Part shown: piece by piece, positions 1-6,199 of the stretch
How positions within the stretch are numbered: position 1 is the stretch's first letter
Layout of the letters: each line of letters begins with the position of its first letter
Assembly (NCBI GenBank): GCA_944412495.1
Contig: CALYBL010000031.1
Coordinates: 1-54,737, forward strand
Direction of reading: 5' to 3'
Source of the DNA: an uncultured Clostridia bacterium
GTDB lineage: Bacteria; Bacillota; Clostridia; Oscillospirales; Acutalibacteraceae
Length of the DNA stretch: 54,737 nucleotides
Position numbers and translations under genes: made by a program
The notes under the pieces: generated by a model
The model's input: the letters and a program-made list of their open reading frames with translations, nothing else
The model's database searches: none
What the model was told of the DNA's origin: nothing

Positions 1-240
1 TTCCCGATTGCCACACTCTGTTATATCTTGTTATGAGATTTTCTTGCCCTTGTATTTGCCCTTATGAGCAAGGAGAGAAAGAGTAAACTTGTGTGTAACC
101 GTATAAAGAGATAAGGAGAATACATTGTGATAAATCCTTTATTTTCAGGGCTTTTGGAGGATTTTATTAAAACACTGTAACCTCTGTTGAGAGGTCATAA
201 TTTACTGATATTCAAATTGGGATTACTAAAAGTCCAGAAA

Positions 241-520
241 TAGCAGATGTCTGCTGATCTTACAACCTTCGCGTCATGGCAAATTCTCCGACGAAGTAGC
301 AGATTTTTGTTTTTGGTTTGTTCAGCACCATCAAATCGGAGTGCGCTTACGCCGTTGCTCCGCCTTTTTCACAAAAAGTCACGCTCGGCTCGCTGTTGCT
401 GCCAACTTTTTGCGCGTTCGAGAGTTCGACTTCCACCGTCGAAATACTGAAAATATCTTTTTCATGTGGCTTAGACAGACTGAGTCTGGACGCAATTCGC
501 GTTCGGACTCTTTTCTTTTT
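241..520 (+). repeat. Possible dispersed repeat ending in a terminator-like hairpin
   Basis: Base composition shifts from the AT-rich flank, several frames stay open together, and the block ends at a GC-rich hairpin followed by a T-rich run (482-520). No frame has a Shine-Dalgarno site. This combination is what I would expect of a repeat or an RNA-producing element rather than a protein gene. It is only one copy in this window, so repetition is inferred, not seen. Confidence 0.2.
482..520 (+). terminator. Rho-independent terminator with no gene upstream
   Basis: Arms 482-493 and 499-510 pair over 12 positions (two G-U) around a 5-base loop and are followed by TTTTCTTTTT. It reads as a plus-strand terminator, yet no plus-strand gene precedes it in the window. 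Confidence 0.6.
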
Positions 521-576
521 GTCCTAGCAGGGTACACATACCGGAAACAGCATCTAAAGTGTACATCCCCTTCAAT

Positions 577-610
577 AAAAATCCGATGTTTCGAAACACA
601 TCGGATTTTT
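577..610. terminator. Bidirectional terminator hairpin
   Basis: A perfect 13-bp inverted repeat (577-589 with 598-610), loop TTCGAAAC, with A-run and T-run at its ends, so it can terminate in both directions. Confidence 0.7.
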
Positions 611-654
611 ATATATCTTTATGCTGTACACGTAACAAACCGTAAGCATTGATA

Positions 655-694
655 TAAAAACAGCCTTCGTTCAAAAAACGTAGGCTGTTTTTTT
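655..694. terminator. Terminator downstream of the first cassette gene
   Basis: CAGCCT (661-666) pairs with AGGCTG (682-687) and an inner CG pairs with CG across a T-T mismatch. A-run before and T-run after make it bidirectional. It lies just past the stop of the minus-strand gene ending at 701. Confidence 0.7.
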
Positions 695-700
695 GTGGAC

Positions 701-1144
701 TTAATAAAGTGGAACATCGTTTAGACCATACTTATCTTTTATATAGTCTATAGTTTTACTCATATCCATACTGTCATCATATTCATATCTTTCTCCGTTT
801 ACGGCCTGACCAACTGACAAATCTATTTCTTCGTCTTTATCTGTCGCCATTGTTATCCTCAACGACCAGCCTGCACTACTATCCCATTGATTGAAGCATT
901 TCCGTACTTTTACATCTTTTAGCAGAGCAGTTATCTCATCTATACTTTCTTTATCCGTTAATTCAATCGTATTCCCGTTATTTCCATTTTGCATCTCTAT
1001 TTTTATTACATCTGTCATATCATTATCAACTACCTGGCTTACTGTTCTCTCAACCAAATGCGGGTAGAGATATATTCCCCCGCCTATGAGTATCGCTGCC
1101 GCGGCCACTATCACTATTGTTACTATAACCGGCTTCTTTTTCAT
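701..1144 (-). CDS. Small membrane-anchored protein, cassette copy 1
   Basis: Protein of 147 residues whose family I do not recognise. Residues about 7-28 form one membrane segment after MKKK, so the remaining ~115 residues should lie outside the cell. The first ~37 residues match the two neighbouring copies almost perfectly. The rest keeps only a pattern: an acidic TDKESIDEI helix, a K-rich stretch, then a beta-like region ending in KYGLN. Its C-terminus (DVPLY) differs from the EWPEEEMAEAAE end of the other copies and the gene is 24 bases shorter. The start follows AAGGCGGTGATTAT. It has its own promoter (1168-1196) and terminator. Function unknown; nearness to a secreted cysteine peptidase allows an inhibitor, immunity or partner role, which is inference only. 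Confidence 0.8.
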   Translation of the reverse strand: MKKKPVIVTIVIVAAAAILIGGGIYLYPHLVERTVSQVVDNDMTDVIKIEMQNGNNGNTIELTDKESIDEITALLKDVKVRKCFNQWDSSAGWSLRITMATDKDEEIDLSVGQAVNGERYEYDDSMDMSKTIDYIKDKYGLNDVPLY

Positions 1145-1167
1145 ATAATCACCGCCTTTATGGTTGT

Positions 1168-1196
1168 ATAATACAATATTTATTTATAAATTTCAA
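1168..1196 (-). promoter_or_regulatory. Sigma-A promoter of cassette copy 1
   Basis: On the minus strand, -35 TTGAAA (1191-1196), 17-base spacer, -10 TATTAT (1168-1173). Confidence 0.75.
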
Positions 1197-1223
1197 TAGT
1201 TAATATGAAAATAGCTTTGATAT

Positions 1224-1255
1224 AAAAAACAACCCTGAGACGTTGCTCAAGGCTG
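1224..1255 (-). terminator. Terminator of cassette copy 2
   Basis: Arms 1230-1239 and 1246-1255 form a 10-bp stem (one or two wobbles) followed on the minus strand by a run of T. The same hairpin recurs at 1815-1847. Confidence 0.75.
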
Positions 1256-1268
1256 TTTACTTGAAAAA

Positions 1269-1736
1269 CTACTCTGCCGCTTCTGCCATTTCTTCTTCCG
1301 GCCATTCATTTAAGCCATATTTTTCTTTGATATATTGACTTATATTAAACAATTCTTTTTCTTCAGCCAACAAATTATATTTTACCCCATTTATATCATT
1401 CCAGCATGATAAAGTTATATCTTCTCCATTAGACGTTTTCATAATAATCATTAATCCACCGCCATCAGAATCTCTCTGGTCAAAACGCTTTTTTGCTTTT
1501 AAATCTTTTATCATTGCCACTATATCATCTATTTCTTCTTTATCTGTTACTTGTGCCGACCTTTTGGCGTTATCCCAATTTATAAGATTTATTTCCAAAA
1601 TATTGTTCATATCATTTTTTACTATCTGGCTTACTGTTCTCTCAACCAAATGCGGGTAGAGATATATTCCCCCGCCTATGAGTATCGCTGCTGCTGCCAC
1701 TATCGCTATTGTTACTATAACCGGCTTCTTTTTCAT
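1269..1736 (-). CDS. Small membrane-anchored protein, cassette copy 2
   Basis: Protein of 155 residues, paralogue of its two neighbours. N-terminal membrane segment at about 7-28, constant to residue ~41 (through RTVSQIVKNDM), then a divergent ectodomain with the shared pattern TDKEEIDDIVAMIKDLKAKK, a TSNGEDITLSCW beta segment, and an acidic constant tail NEWPEEEMAEAAE. The only ectodomain cysteine is shared with copy 3 (SCW). Start-to-start spacing to each neighbour is exactly 592 bases. It has its own promoter at 1760-1788 and terminator at 1224-1255, so it can be expressed apart from the peptidase gene upstream. Function unknown. Confidence 0.8.
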   Translation of the reverse strand: MKKKPVIVTIAIVAAAAILIGGGIYLYPHLVERTVSQIVKNDMNNILEINLINWDNAKRSAQVTDKEEIDDIVAMIKDLKAKKRFDQRDSDGGGLMIIMKTSNGEDITLSCWNDINGVKYNLLAEEKELFNISQYIKEKYGLNEWPEEEMAEAAE

Positions 1737-1759
1737 ATAATCACCGCCTTTGTGGTTAT

Positions 1760-1788
1760 ATAATACAATATTTATTTATAAATTTCAA
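1760..1788 (-). promoter_or_regulatory. Sigma-A promoter of cassette copy 2
   Basis: Minus strand -35 TTGAAA (1783-1788), 17-base spacer, -10 TATTAT (1760-1765), identical to the promoter of copy 1. Confidence 0.75.
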
Positions 1789-1814
1789 TAGTTAATATGA
1801 AAATAGCTTTAATA

Positions 1815-1847
1815 TAAAAAACAGCCCTGAGACGTTGCTCAAGGCTG
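1815..1847 (-). terminator. Terminator of cassette copy 3
   Basis: Arms 1822-1831 and 1838-1847, followed on the minus strand by a T-run. It sits between copy 3 and the promoter of copy 2. Confidence 0.75.
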
Positions 1848-1860
1848 TTTACTTGAAAAA

Positions 1861-2328
1861 CTACTCTGCCGCTTCTGCCATTTCTTCTTCCGGCCATTCA
1901 TTTAAGCCGTATTTTTCTACAAGATAATCCCTTATATTATCTCGACTCTCTTTTTCTCTCTCATTAAACTCATATTTTACCCCTCTTATGAACAGCCAAC
2001 AAGAAATGCTTATTTTTTTACCATTTGATGTCGTCAATGTAATAATTAGTCCATTTCCCGAAACTTCGCCTTGGTCGAAACTCTTTTTAGCCTTTAAATT
2101 TTTTATCAATTGTATTGTTTCGTCTATATCTTCTTTGTTTGTTACTTCTGCTCTCCTACCATTATTTGCGTTAAAAAAATCTATTTGTACAACATCAGTC
2201 ATATCATTTTTTACTATCTGGCTTACTGTTCTCTCAACCAAATGCGGGTAGAGATATATACCTCCGCCTATGAGTATCGCTGCCGCGGCCACTATCACTA
2301 TTGTTACTATAACCGGCTTCTTTTTCAT
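1861..2328 (-). CDS. Small membrane-anchored protein, cassette copy 3
   Basis: Protein of 155 residues, same plan as copies 1 and 2: short basic N-terminus, membrane segment ~7-28, constant neck through RTVSQIVKNDM, a variable ectodomain (TNKEDIDETIQLIKNLKAKK then a TSNGKKISISCW strand), and the constant acidic tail. Unlike the other copies it has no promoter of its own that I can see. It starts 36 bases after the stop of the cysteine peptidase gene and is probably co-transcribed with it. This makes it the likely ancestral copy from which 2 and 1 arose by tandem duplication. Function unknown. Confidence 0.8.
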   Translation of the reverse strand: MKKKPVIVTIVIVAAAAILIGGGIYLYPHLVERTVSQIVKNDMTDVVQIDFFNANNGRRAEVTNKEDIDETIQLIKNLKAKKSFDQGEVSGNGLIITLTTSNGKKISISCWLFIRGVKYEFNEREKESRDNIRDYLVEKYGLNEWPEEEMAEAAE

Positions 2329-2343
2329 ATAATCACCGCCTTT
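2220..2343 (-). repeat. Partial constant block C of the tandem cassette
   Basis: The 5' part of the repeat (ribosome site and first ~36 codons of copy 3). The promoter-terminator half of the block is absent here because the peptidase gene lies directly upstream. Confidence 0.85.
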
Positions 2344-2364
2344 GAATTATTACTATTATATGCT

Positions 2365-3588
2365 TTACGCCCAGCGATAGTACCACGCACAATCATATCG
2401 TTTATAAGTATACACTATAAAATGTTTTGTGTTATCACACCAGCCATCAGCTATCCTTAAATAATTATTCCCTGGCGCGGCATATGCACCTACCGCCACT
2501 ACCGTATGTCCCCCTTTTCTTCCATCAACTTCTGGAGTATATACATCATCAACACCTGATGGTATATTTACTATTACGGCATTACCATTTGCAAACTGAG
2601 TCTTAAACCACGCCCAGTCAATCCACTGTGCTGTTAAACAGTCATCTCCTGCTATAGCTTTTTTGTGACAATTTTCTAAATATTTTCTAAATGTAGAAAA
2701 TGCTTTTTTAGCATTTACTCCTTTTTCGTCGTTAAAATTTATACTTAAAGCTACTTCTTCAAATGTTTGATCTTTTAAAATATCATATCCGCCACAAGAT
2801 GTTATAAATAAATCTGTTTTTGCAATCCCTCTGCAATCTGTCCAATATTTCATCATATTCATTATTGCTGTCGGCACACAATTATTATCAGCATCAAAAT
2901 CATCTGTCTCCCATGGAATGAAATTATCTAAATTAGGAAGGTTCACCTCGGCTACATAATCATCAGGAATATTGCCAGTAGGATAATAATGTGCATATGT
3001 ACTTATACCACTACCATTAATATCCGCAGCCTCCGCCATTTTAAGCTCACTTTCGGCTTTGAGCTCATGGGTCACGGCTATGCTCTCGGCACATACCTCC
3101 TTAAGCTGCACTGCCGTCGCCGTAAGCTCTTCTCCGCTCTCAGCATCATAATATTTATTATCCTTCTTATATGAATAAGTGAGCAGCCCGCTGCTTACTA
3201 TCGCACGATTCTCAAGCTCCGGAAAAAGCTCCTCATCGGTAAGGTGATATTTATTCTCAAGCCCAAAAGCAGTAACATTCATCAAATTATAGGCCAGAGC
3301 GTCAAGCACTATATATCCGCTTTCCTGCCCGTCGGTCTCCAAATTGAATATATAGCCGTTTATATACCCGTCAGTGTCGTAAGTATATATTGTTTCAGCT
3401 ATCTGTGTCGTGTCGTTCCAATTGTCCGCTATGCCCACCGATATCTGTTCAGCTATAAACTGCTCTGCATAATCGACAGCCGTTGTTTCCGGAACGTAGC
3501 TGAAGGTCTGCATATTCACCGCCGGAACAGAGCCGAGGCTTAAGACAACCGCTAAAACAAATGCCGCAATACTTATCCGTTTTTTCAT
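2365..3588 (-). CDS. Secreted cysteine peptidase, C10/C39-like, with pro-domain
   Basis: Protein of 407 residues with a signal peptide (~1-25). Residues ~35-130 resemble the streptopain-type pro/inhibitor domain (NGYIFNLETDGQESGYIVL pattern). Residues ~215-400 form a papain-fold peptidase: Cys237 in NNCVPTAIMNMM, His361 in KGGHTVVAVGAY, and Asp381 in RIADGW make a plausible catalytic set. It would act outside the cell on proteins or peptides after removal of the pro-domain. C10 and C39_2 families look alike at this level and I cannot separate them. The start follows a GGGAGTG site. It is the first gene of the block containing the three small membrane proteins, transcribed divergently from the glycosidase-like gene at 3730. 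Confidence 0.75.
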   Translation of the reverse strand: MKKRISIAAFVLAVVLSLGSVPAVNMQTFSYVPETTAVDYAEQFIAEQISVGIADNWNDTTQIAETIYTYDTDGYINGYIFNLETDGQESGYIVLDALAYNLMNVTAFGLENKYHLTDEELFPELENRAIVSSGLLTYSYKKDNKYYDAESGEELTATAVQLKEVCAESIAVTHELKAESELKMAEAADINGSGISTYAHYYPTGNIPDDYVAEVNLPNLDNFIPWETDDFDADNNCVPTAIMNMMKYWTDCRGIAKTDLFITSCGGYDILKDQTFEEVALSINFNDEKGVNAKKAFSTFRKYLENCHKKAIAGDDCLTAQWIDWAWFKTQFANGNAVIVNIPSGVDDVYTPEVDGRKGGHTVVAVGAYAAPGNNYLRIADGWCDNTKHFIVYTYKRYDCAWYYRWA

Positions 3589-3622
3589 TTTCTACACTCC
3601 CTTTTATTTTGGCTTTAATTTT

Positions 3623-3631
3623 ATTATATCA
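3623..3631 (-). promoter_or_regulatory. Extended -10 promoter of the peptidase gene
   Basis: Minus strand TGA-TATAAT, 35 bases upstream of the start codon. No good -35 at normal distance, as allowed for extended -10 promoters. Confidence 0.5.
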
Positions 3632-3675
3632 CCTTCTTTTTTAATAGTATGTCACAATATGTCGAAATTTTTAAA

Positions 3676-3704
3676 TTGTTTTTGATTTATTTTTATGTTA
3701 TTAT
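3676..3704 (+). promoter_or_regulatory. Sigma-A promoter of the 3730 gene
   Basis: -35 TTGTTT (3676-3681), 17-base spacer, -10 TATTAT (3699-3704), 25 bases before the start codon. Confidence 0.6.
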
Positions 3705-3729
3705 ACAATAGTTAAAAGGAGAGTGCAAT

Positions 3730-5193
3730 ATGAAAATTAAATTTTTTTATAAATTGGCATCAATTTTTGTAGCTGTTTCTTTGCTCTGCTCATGCAGCAC
3801 TGTTGCTCAAAAAGATACATATTATTTCAGCAAGGCCATAACTGACGAGGTGCAATATTATTCCGAGTATGGTGAGAGTGATATCCTTTCACAAGGGGAT
3901 TACAAAGAAAGCATCCTTGTAAACAGGCTCGAAATTTCGGGGCTGGAGAATGTCATGCTGAAGCCCACTATTGCTTATGACACAGTATTGGGGCTGGAAT
4001 CGCTGTATGACCAGGCGCAGAGAGAAATAAGCACAGGGTCGAGAGTAATCGCCGGCATAAACTGCGACATGTTCGCCATGGAATCATCGGGGATGACCGT
4101 CGCAGGCATGCCGCTCAACACCACTATTATTGACGGTGTCATTTATAACTCGTCCGCCAGCATTACCAATTCTTACAGAATGCCTGTTTTTGCAATAAGG
4201 GCGGACAAGACTCCGTATATTGGAAACATATTTGTCTCCGGCAAAATACAGGTCACCGGCAGGAGCAGTATCATGGAATACGAGACCACTCAGTTTAACA
4301 GGAATTACTCCTTGTGGGGTATAGGCACCTTTACACGCAGGATAAACAGCGACGGCGTAGTTCGCCTTTGCTCAAAGCAGGAAAACGGAAACATCGGCAC
4401 CGACGCAAAAAATGTCACATTTTATCTTATATCCGGCATAGAGGATGCCGACAACATCCGCGCAGGAAAGGTATACTCCGGTACTGTGGAAAAAATAGTC
4501 ACAAACACACTTGAGTTAGAAATACCGGAGGGATGCATTGCCTTTTGCGATATTTTTAAAACAATGTCTGCCGTCAGAGTCGGTGACAAGATTGAGGTCG
4601 AGTATTCGTTAAACAGCATAAACGACAACTACGAATTGGCCGATAATCTTAACGACATAGAGCAGTGTGTCGGTGCATATAACTGGATTATCAAAGACGG
4701 GGTGACGCAAAGCACAGACATTTATACCGAGCAGCGATATCCGGAAATCAACTACATAATAGTTGAGCCGACGGCACGCACTGCTATAGGAATAAAAAAT
4801 GACGGAACCATAGTAGCCGCCGTTGCCGATCAAAGTCTGAACGAATACGGCTACAGCAGCGGCATGACCATGGACGAATGGGCAGAATATTTTACAGCCT
4901 TAGGCTGTGTGAACGCCATAAATTTCGACGGCGGCGGCTCCGCTGAAATGATGCTTATAAGCAAGGATGACAAGCTCGCTACCGTAAATTATCCAACCGA
5001 TGAGGAAAGCAGAAGAATTGCAACCGGACTTTTTCTTATTTCATCAAATAATAAATATATCGGTTATGACGAGAGCAGTCTGTTGATCCCATTGCTTATA
5101 TCCGCCGCATGTGTTGTATTGGCCGGAGCCGTTGTATTATCAGCTGTAGTAATATATAAAAAAAGAGCTAAAAGCAACAAAGCTGAGCAGTAA
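3730..5193 (+). CDS. Phosphodiester glycosidase family (NAGPA-like) lipoprotein
   Basis: Protein of 487 residues. The N-terminus has a lipoprotein-like signal ending LLCSC (Cys22). Residues ~70-430 carry the hallmarks of the NAGPA (uncovering enzyme, formerly DUF2233) fold: a GINCDMF motif early and NFDGGGSAEMM late, both typical of the metal/active-site region. The family member studied in animals removes GlcNAc from GlcNAc-1-P-6-mannose; bacterial roles are mostly unknown, probably cleavage of sugar phosphodiesters in wall or host glycans. Residues ~452-475 form a second membrane segment followed by KKRAK, so the protein appears anchored at both ends, which is odd. Ribosome site AAAAGGAG. 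A related protein lies at 33624. The terminator overlaps the stop codon. Confidence 0.8.
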   Translation: MKIKFFYKLASIFVAVSLLCSCSTVAQKDTYYFSKAITDEVQYYSEYGESDILSQGDYKESILVNRLEISGLENVMLKPTIAYDTVLGLESLYDQAQREISTGSRVIAGINCDMFAMESSGMTVAGMPLNTTIIDGVIYNSSASITNSYRMPVFAIRADKTPYIGNIFVSGKIQVTGRSSIMEYETTQFNRNYSLWGIGTFTRRINSDGVVRLCSKQENGNIGTDAKNVTFYLISGIEDADNIRAGKVYSGTVEKIVTNTLELEIPEGCIAFCDIFKTMSAVRVGDKIEVEYSLNSINDNYELADNLNDIEQCVGAYNWIIKDGVTQSTDIYTEQRYPEINYIIVEPTARTAIGIKNDGTIVAAVADQSLNEYGYSSGMTMDEWAEYFTALGCVNAINFDGGGSAEMMLISKDDKLATVNYPTDEESRRIATGLFLISSNNKYIGYDESSLLIPLLISAACVVLAGAVVLSAVVIYKKRAKSNKAEQ

Positions 5194-5212
5194 ATATGCT
5201 GCTCAGCTTTTT
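5179..5212 (+). terminator. Terminator overlapping a stop codon
   Basis: A 12-bp perfect stem (5179-5190 with 5199-5210) whose loop starts with the TAA stop of the 3730 gene, followed by T's. Confidence 0.75.
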
Positions 5213-5382
5213 ACTCTGAAAAACTTATGATTAATTTTATAATGCTATGCACACGGCTTGAAAAGCCCGGCCAAATGGGGCGGTGAGATAAGAAACTTTT
5301 TATGGGGGACAGCGTACGGCCGTCCCTCTGTTTGTTTTCTTAAAACTATGCTCTTAATAGTTTGGCTTTTTATGTTAGCTTA

Positions 5383-5757
5383 TTATTTTACTTCAGCGCT
5401 CCAGAGCCCATGCAGTGTGCAGTGCTCATATACAGTAAAGGGTGCGTCGGAAAGGAGCTTGAAGCAGGCTTCTGGCTTGTCAGAAGGAGTGAGATATTTT
5501 ATCTGAACATTGCTGCCCTGCTCAAGTATTATCCATTCAATATAATGCTCCTCCGTCATCGGGTGCGTTACCTCACCGACTGATACCGTTACATTCTCGC
5601 CGTCCTTTTTCACAAAGGGGACATGCTTTTCAGTAGCGGCGTCTACCGTATTCGCCTTAAGCTCCGTCATCTTCTCGCCGCAGCACTGCATCGGTACACC
5701 GGCGTCGGTCAGCAGCATGGTTATATTACCACAATGATTGCATTTAAATATTTTCAT
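5383..5757 (-). CDS. dfx: Desulfoferrodoxin (2Fe superoxide reductase)
   Basis: Protein of 124 residues. Residues 1-36 are the desulforedoxin-type Fe(Cys)4 domain with Cys6, Cys9, Cys25 and Cys26. Residues ~40-124 are the superoxide reductase domain with the EKHVP, THPMTEEHYIEW and CTLHGLW motifs that supply the four His and one Cys ligands of the catalytic iron. It reduces superoxide to hydrogen peroxide in the cytoplasm, usually with electrons from rubredoxin; a rubredoxin gene lies at 37705. I chose the ATG at 5757: the in-frame ATG 15 bases upstream is itself part of the GGAGG ribosome site. Monocistronic with a near-consensus promoter. Length is normal for the two-domain class. Confidence 0.95.
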   Translation of the reverse strand: MKIFKCNHCGNITMLLTDAGVPMQCCGEKMTELKANTVDAATEKHVPFVKKDGENVTVSVGEVTHPMTEEHYIEWIILEQGSNVQIKYLTPSDKPEACFKLLSDAPFTVYEHCTLHGLWSAEVK

Positions 5758-5780
5758 TTTTACTACCTCCATTCGATTTT

Positions 5781-5809
5781 ATTATACACATTTAATATAC
5801 ATTCGTCAA
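5781..5809 (-). promoter_or_regulatory. Strong sigma-A promoter of dfx
   Basis: Minus strand -35 TTGACG (5804-5809), 17-base spacer, -10 TATAAT (5781-5786). Confidence 0.85.
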
Positions 5810-5856
5810 CTGTGTATGAAACAATTATTTTTGCGTGTTCATTTAGCAAAATTTCC

Positions 5857-6009
5857 CTAAAACAGCAGCATGATAATATTAGTGCAGGAGCAGGGGCACA
5901 GAAATGCCGCAACCCGTTTTCCGCCGGAGATTGGCTTGACCGATACCACACGTTTTGACAGCTTGACCTCCTTAAAGCATGCACAGCAGTCACAAATCAT
6001 GAATTCCAT
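5857..6009 (-). CDS. Tiny Cys-rich protein, possible zinc ribbon (uncertain)
   Basis: A 50-residue frame read on the minus strand, MEFMICDCCACFKEV then a basic beta-like stretch KRVVSVKPISGGKRVAAF and CPCSCT. Six to seven cysteines in two clusters with a basic strand pair between resemble small zinc-ribbon proteins found in Firmicute phages and chromosomes, where the pattern is CxxC...CPxC. Here the clusters are crowded and the C-terminus is short, so it may be a decayed relative. There is no clear ribosome site (GCGGAT only), though TTGACA lies 35-40 bases upstream. It sits between the penicillin-binding protein gene and dfx, ahead of the dfx promoter. Low confidence. Confidence 0.3.
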   Translation of the reverse strand: MEFMICDCCACFKEVKLSKRVVSVKPISGGKRVAAFLCPCSCTNIIMLLF

Positions 6010-6133
6010 ATCCGCGGCAAATGATTTTTATACCCTGTCAAAATTGTATTTTATAAAAATTGTTTTCCGTCCGCAAGTCCACTGCCGTTAAGCCTTATCT
6101 AATAAACAGCTGAGAGATGGCTTAAAATAAGTC

Positions 6134-6171
6134 AAAAACACAGGCAGCGTGAAAGCTTCCCGCTGCCTGTG
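6134..6171 (-). terminator. Terminator of the class A PBP gene
   Basis: An 11-bp perfect stem (6139-6149 with 6161-6171), followed on the minus strand by TTTTT. Confidence 0.8.
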
Positions 6172-6199
6172 CATACCGTAAACGGCACATATTACATGT

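Larger units (their letters stand above)
1..700. other. Gene-poor stretch at window start
   Basis: No reading frame here has a credible ribosome site or a recognisable product. The first 240 bases are AT-rich and featureless to me. They could be the tail or flank of something outside the window. Bases about 250-520 are less AT-rich, contain a run of overlapping open frames and end in a strong hairpin. I suspect a dispersed non-coding repeat, but I cannot prove it from one copy. Three hairpins (482-520, 577-610, 661-692) follow one another before the first gene. Confidence 0.5.
1036..1326 (-). repeat. Constant block A of the tandem cassette
   Basis: This 291-base block is nearly identical to 1628-1918. 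It covers the 3' end of copy 2 (last ~20 codons), a terminator, a promoter, the ribosome site and the first ~36 codons of copy 1. The distance to the next block is exactly 592 bases. Confidence 0.9.
1628..1918 (-). repeat. Constant block B of the tandem cassette
   Basis: Near-identical partner of block A, offset by 592 bases. It holds the 3' end of copy 3, terminator, promoter, ribosome site and 5' end of copy 2. The segments between blocks (1327-1627 and 1919-2219) are strongly diverged. Confidence 0.9.

Noticed and set aside
341-652. 103-codon plus-strand frame
   Set aside because: No ribosome site, unusual composition, runs through two terminator hairpins, and overlaps two other open frames equally long.
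5214-5382. Riboswitch-like hairpins downstream of dfx
   Set aside because: Some GC-rich pairing (GGGAC...GTCCC) exists, but it matches no class I know and lies at gene ends rather than in a leader.
5763-5993. 76-codon minus-strand frame upstream of dfx
   Set aside because: It covers the dfx promoter and has no ribosome site; the Cys-rich frame 5857-6009 on the same strand is more plausible.
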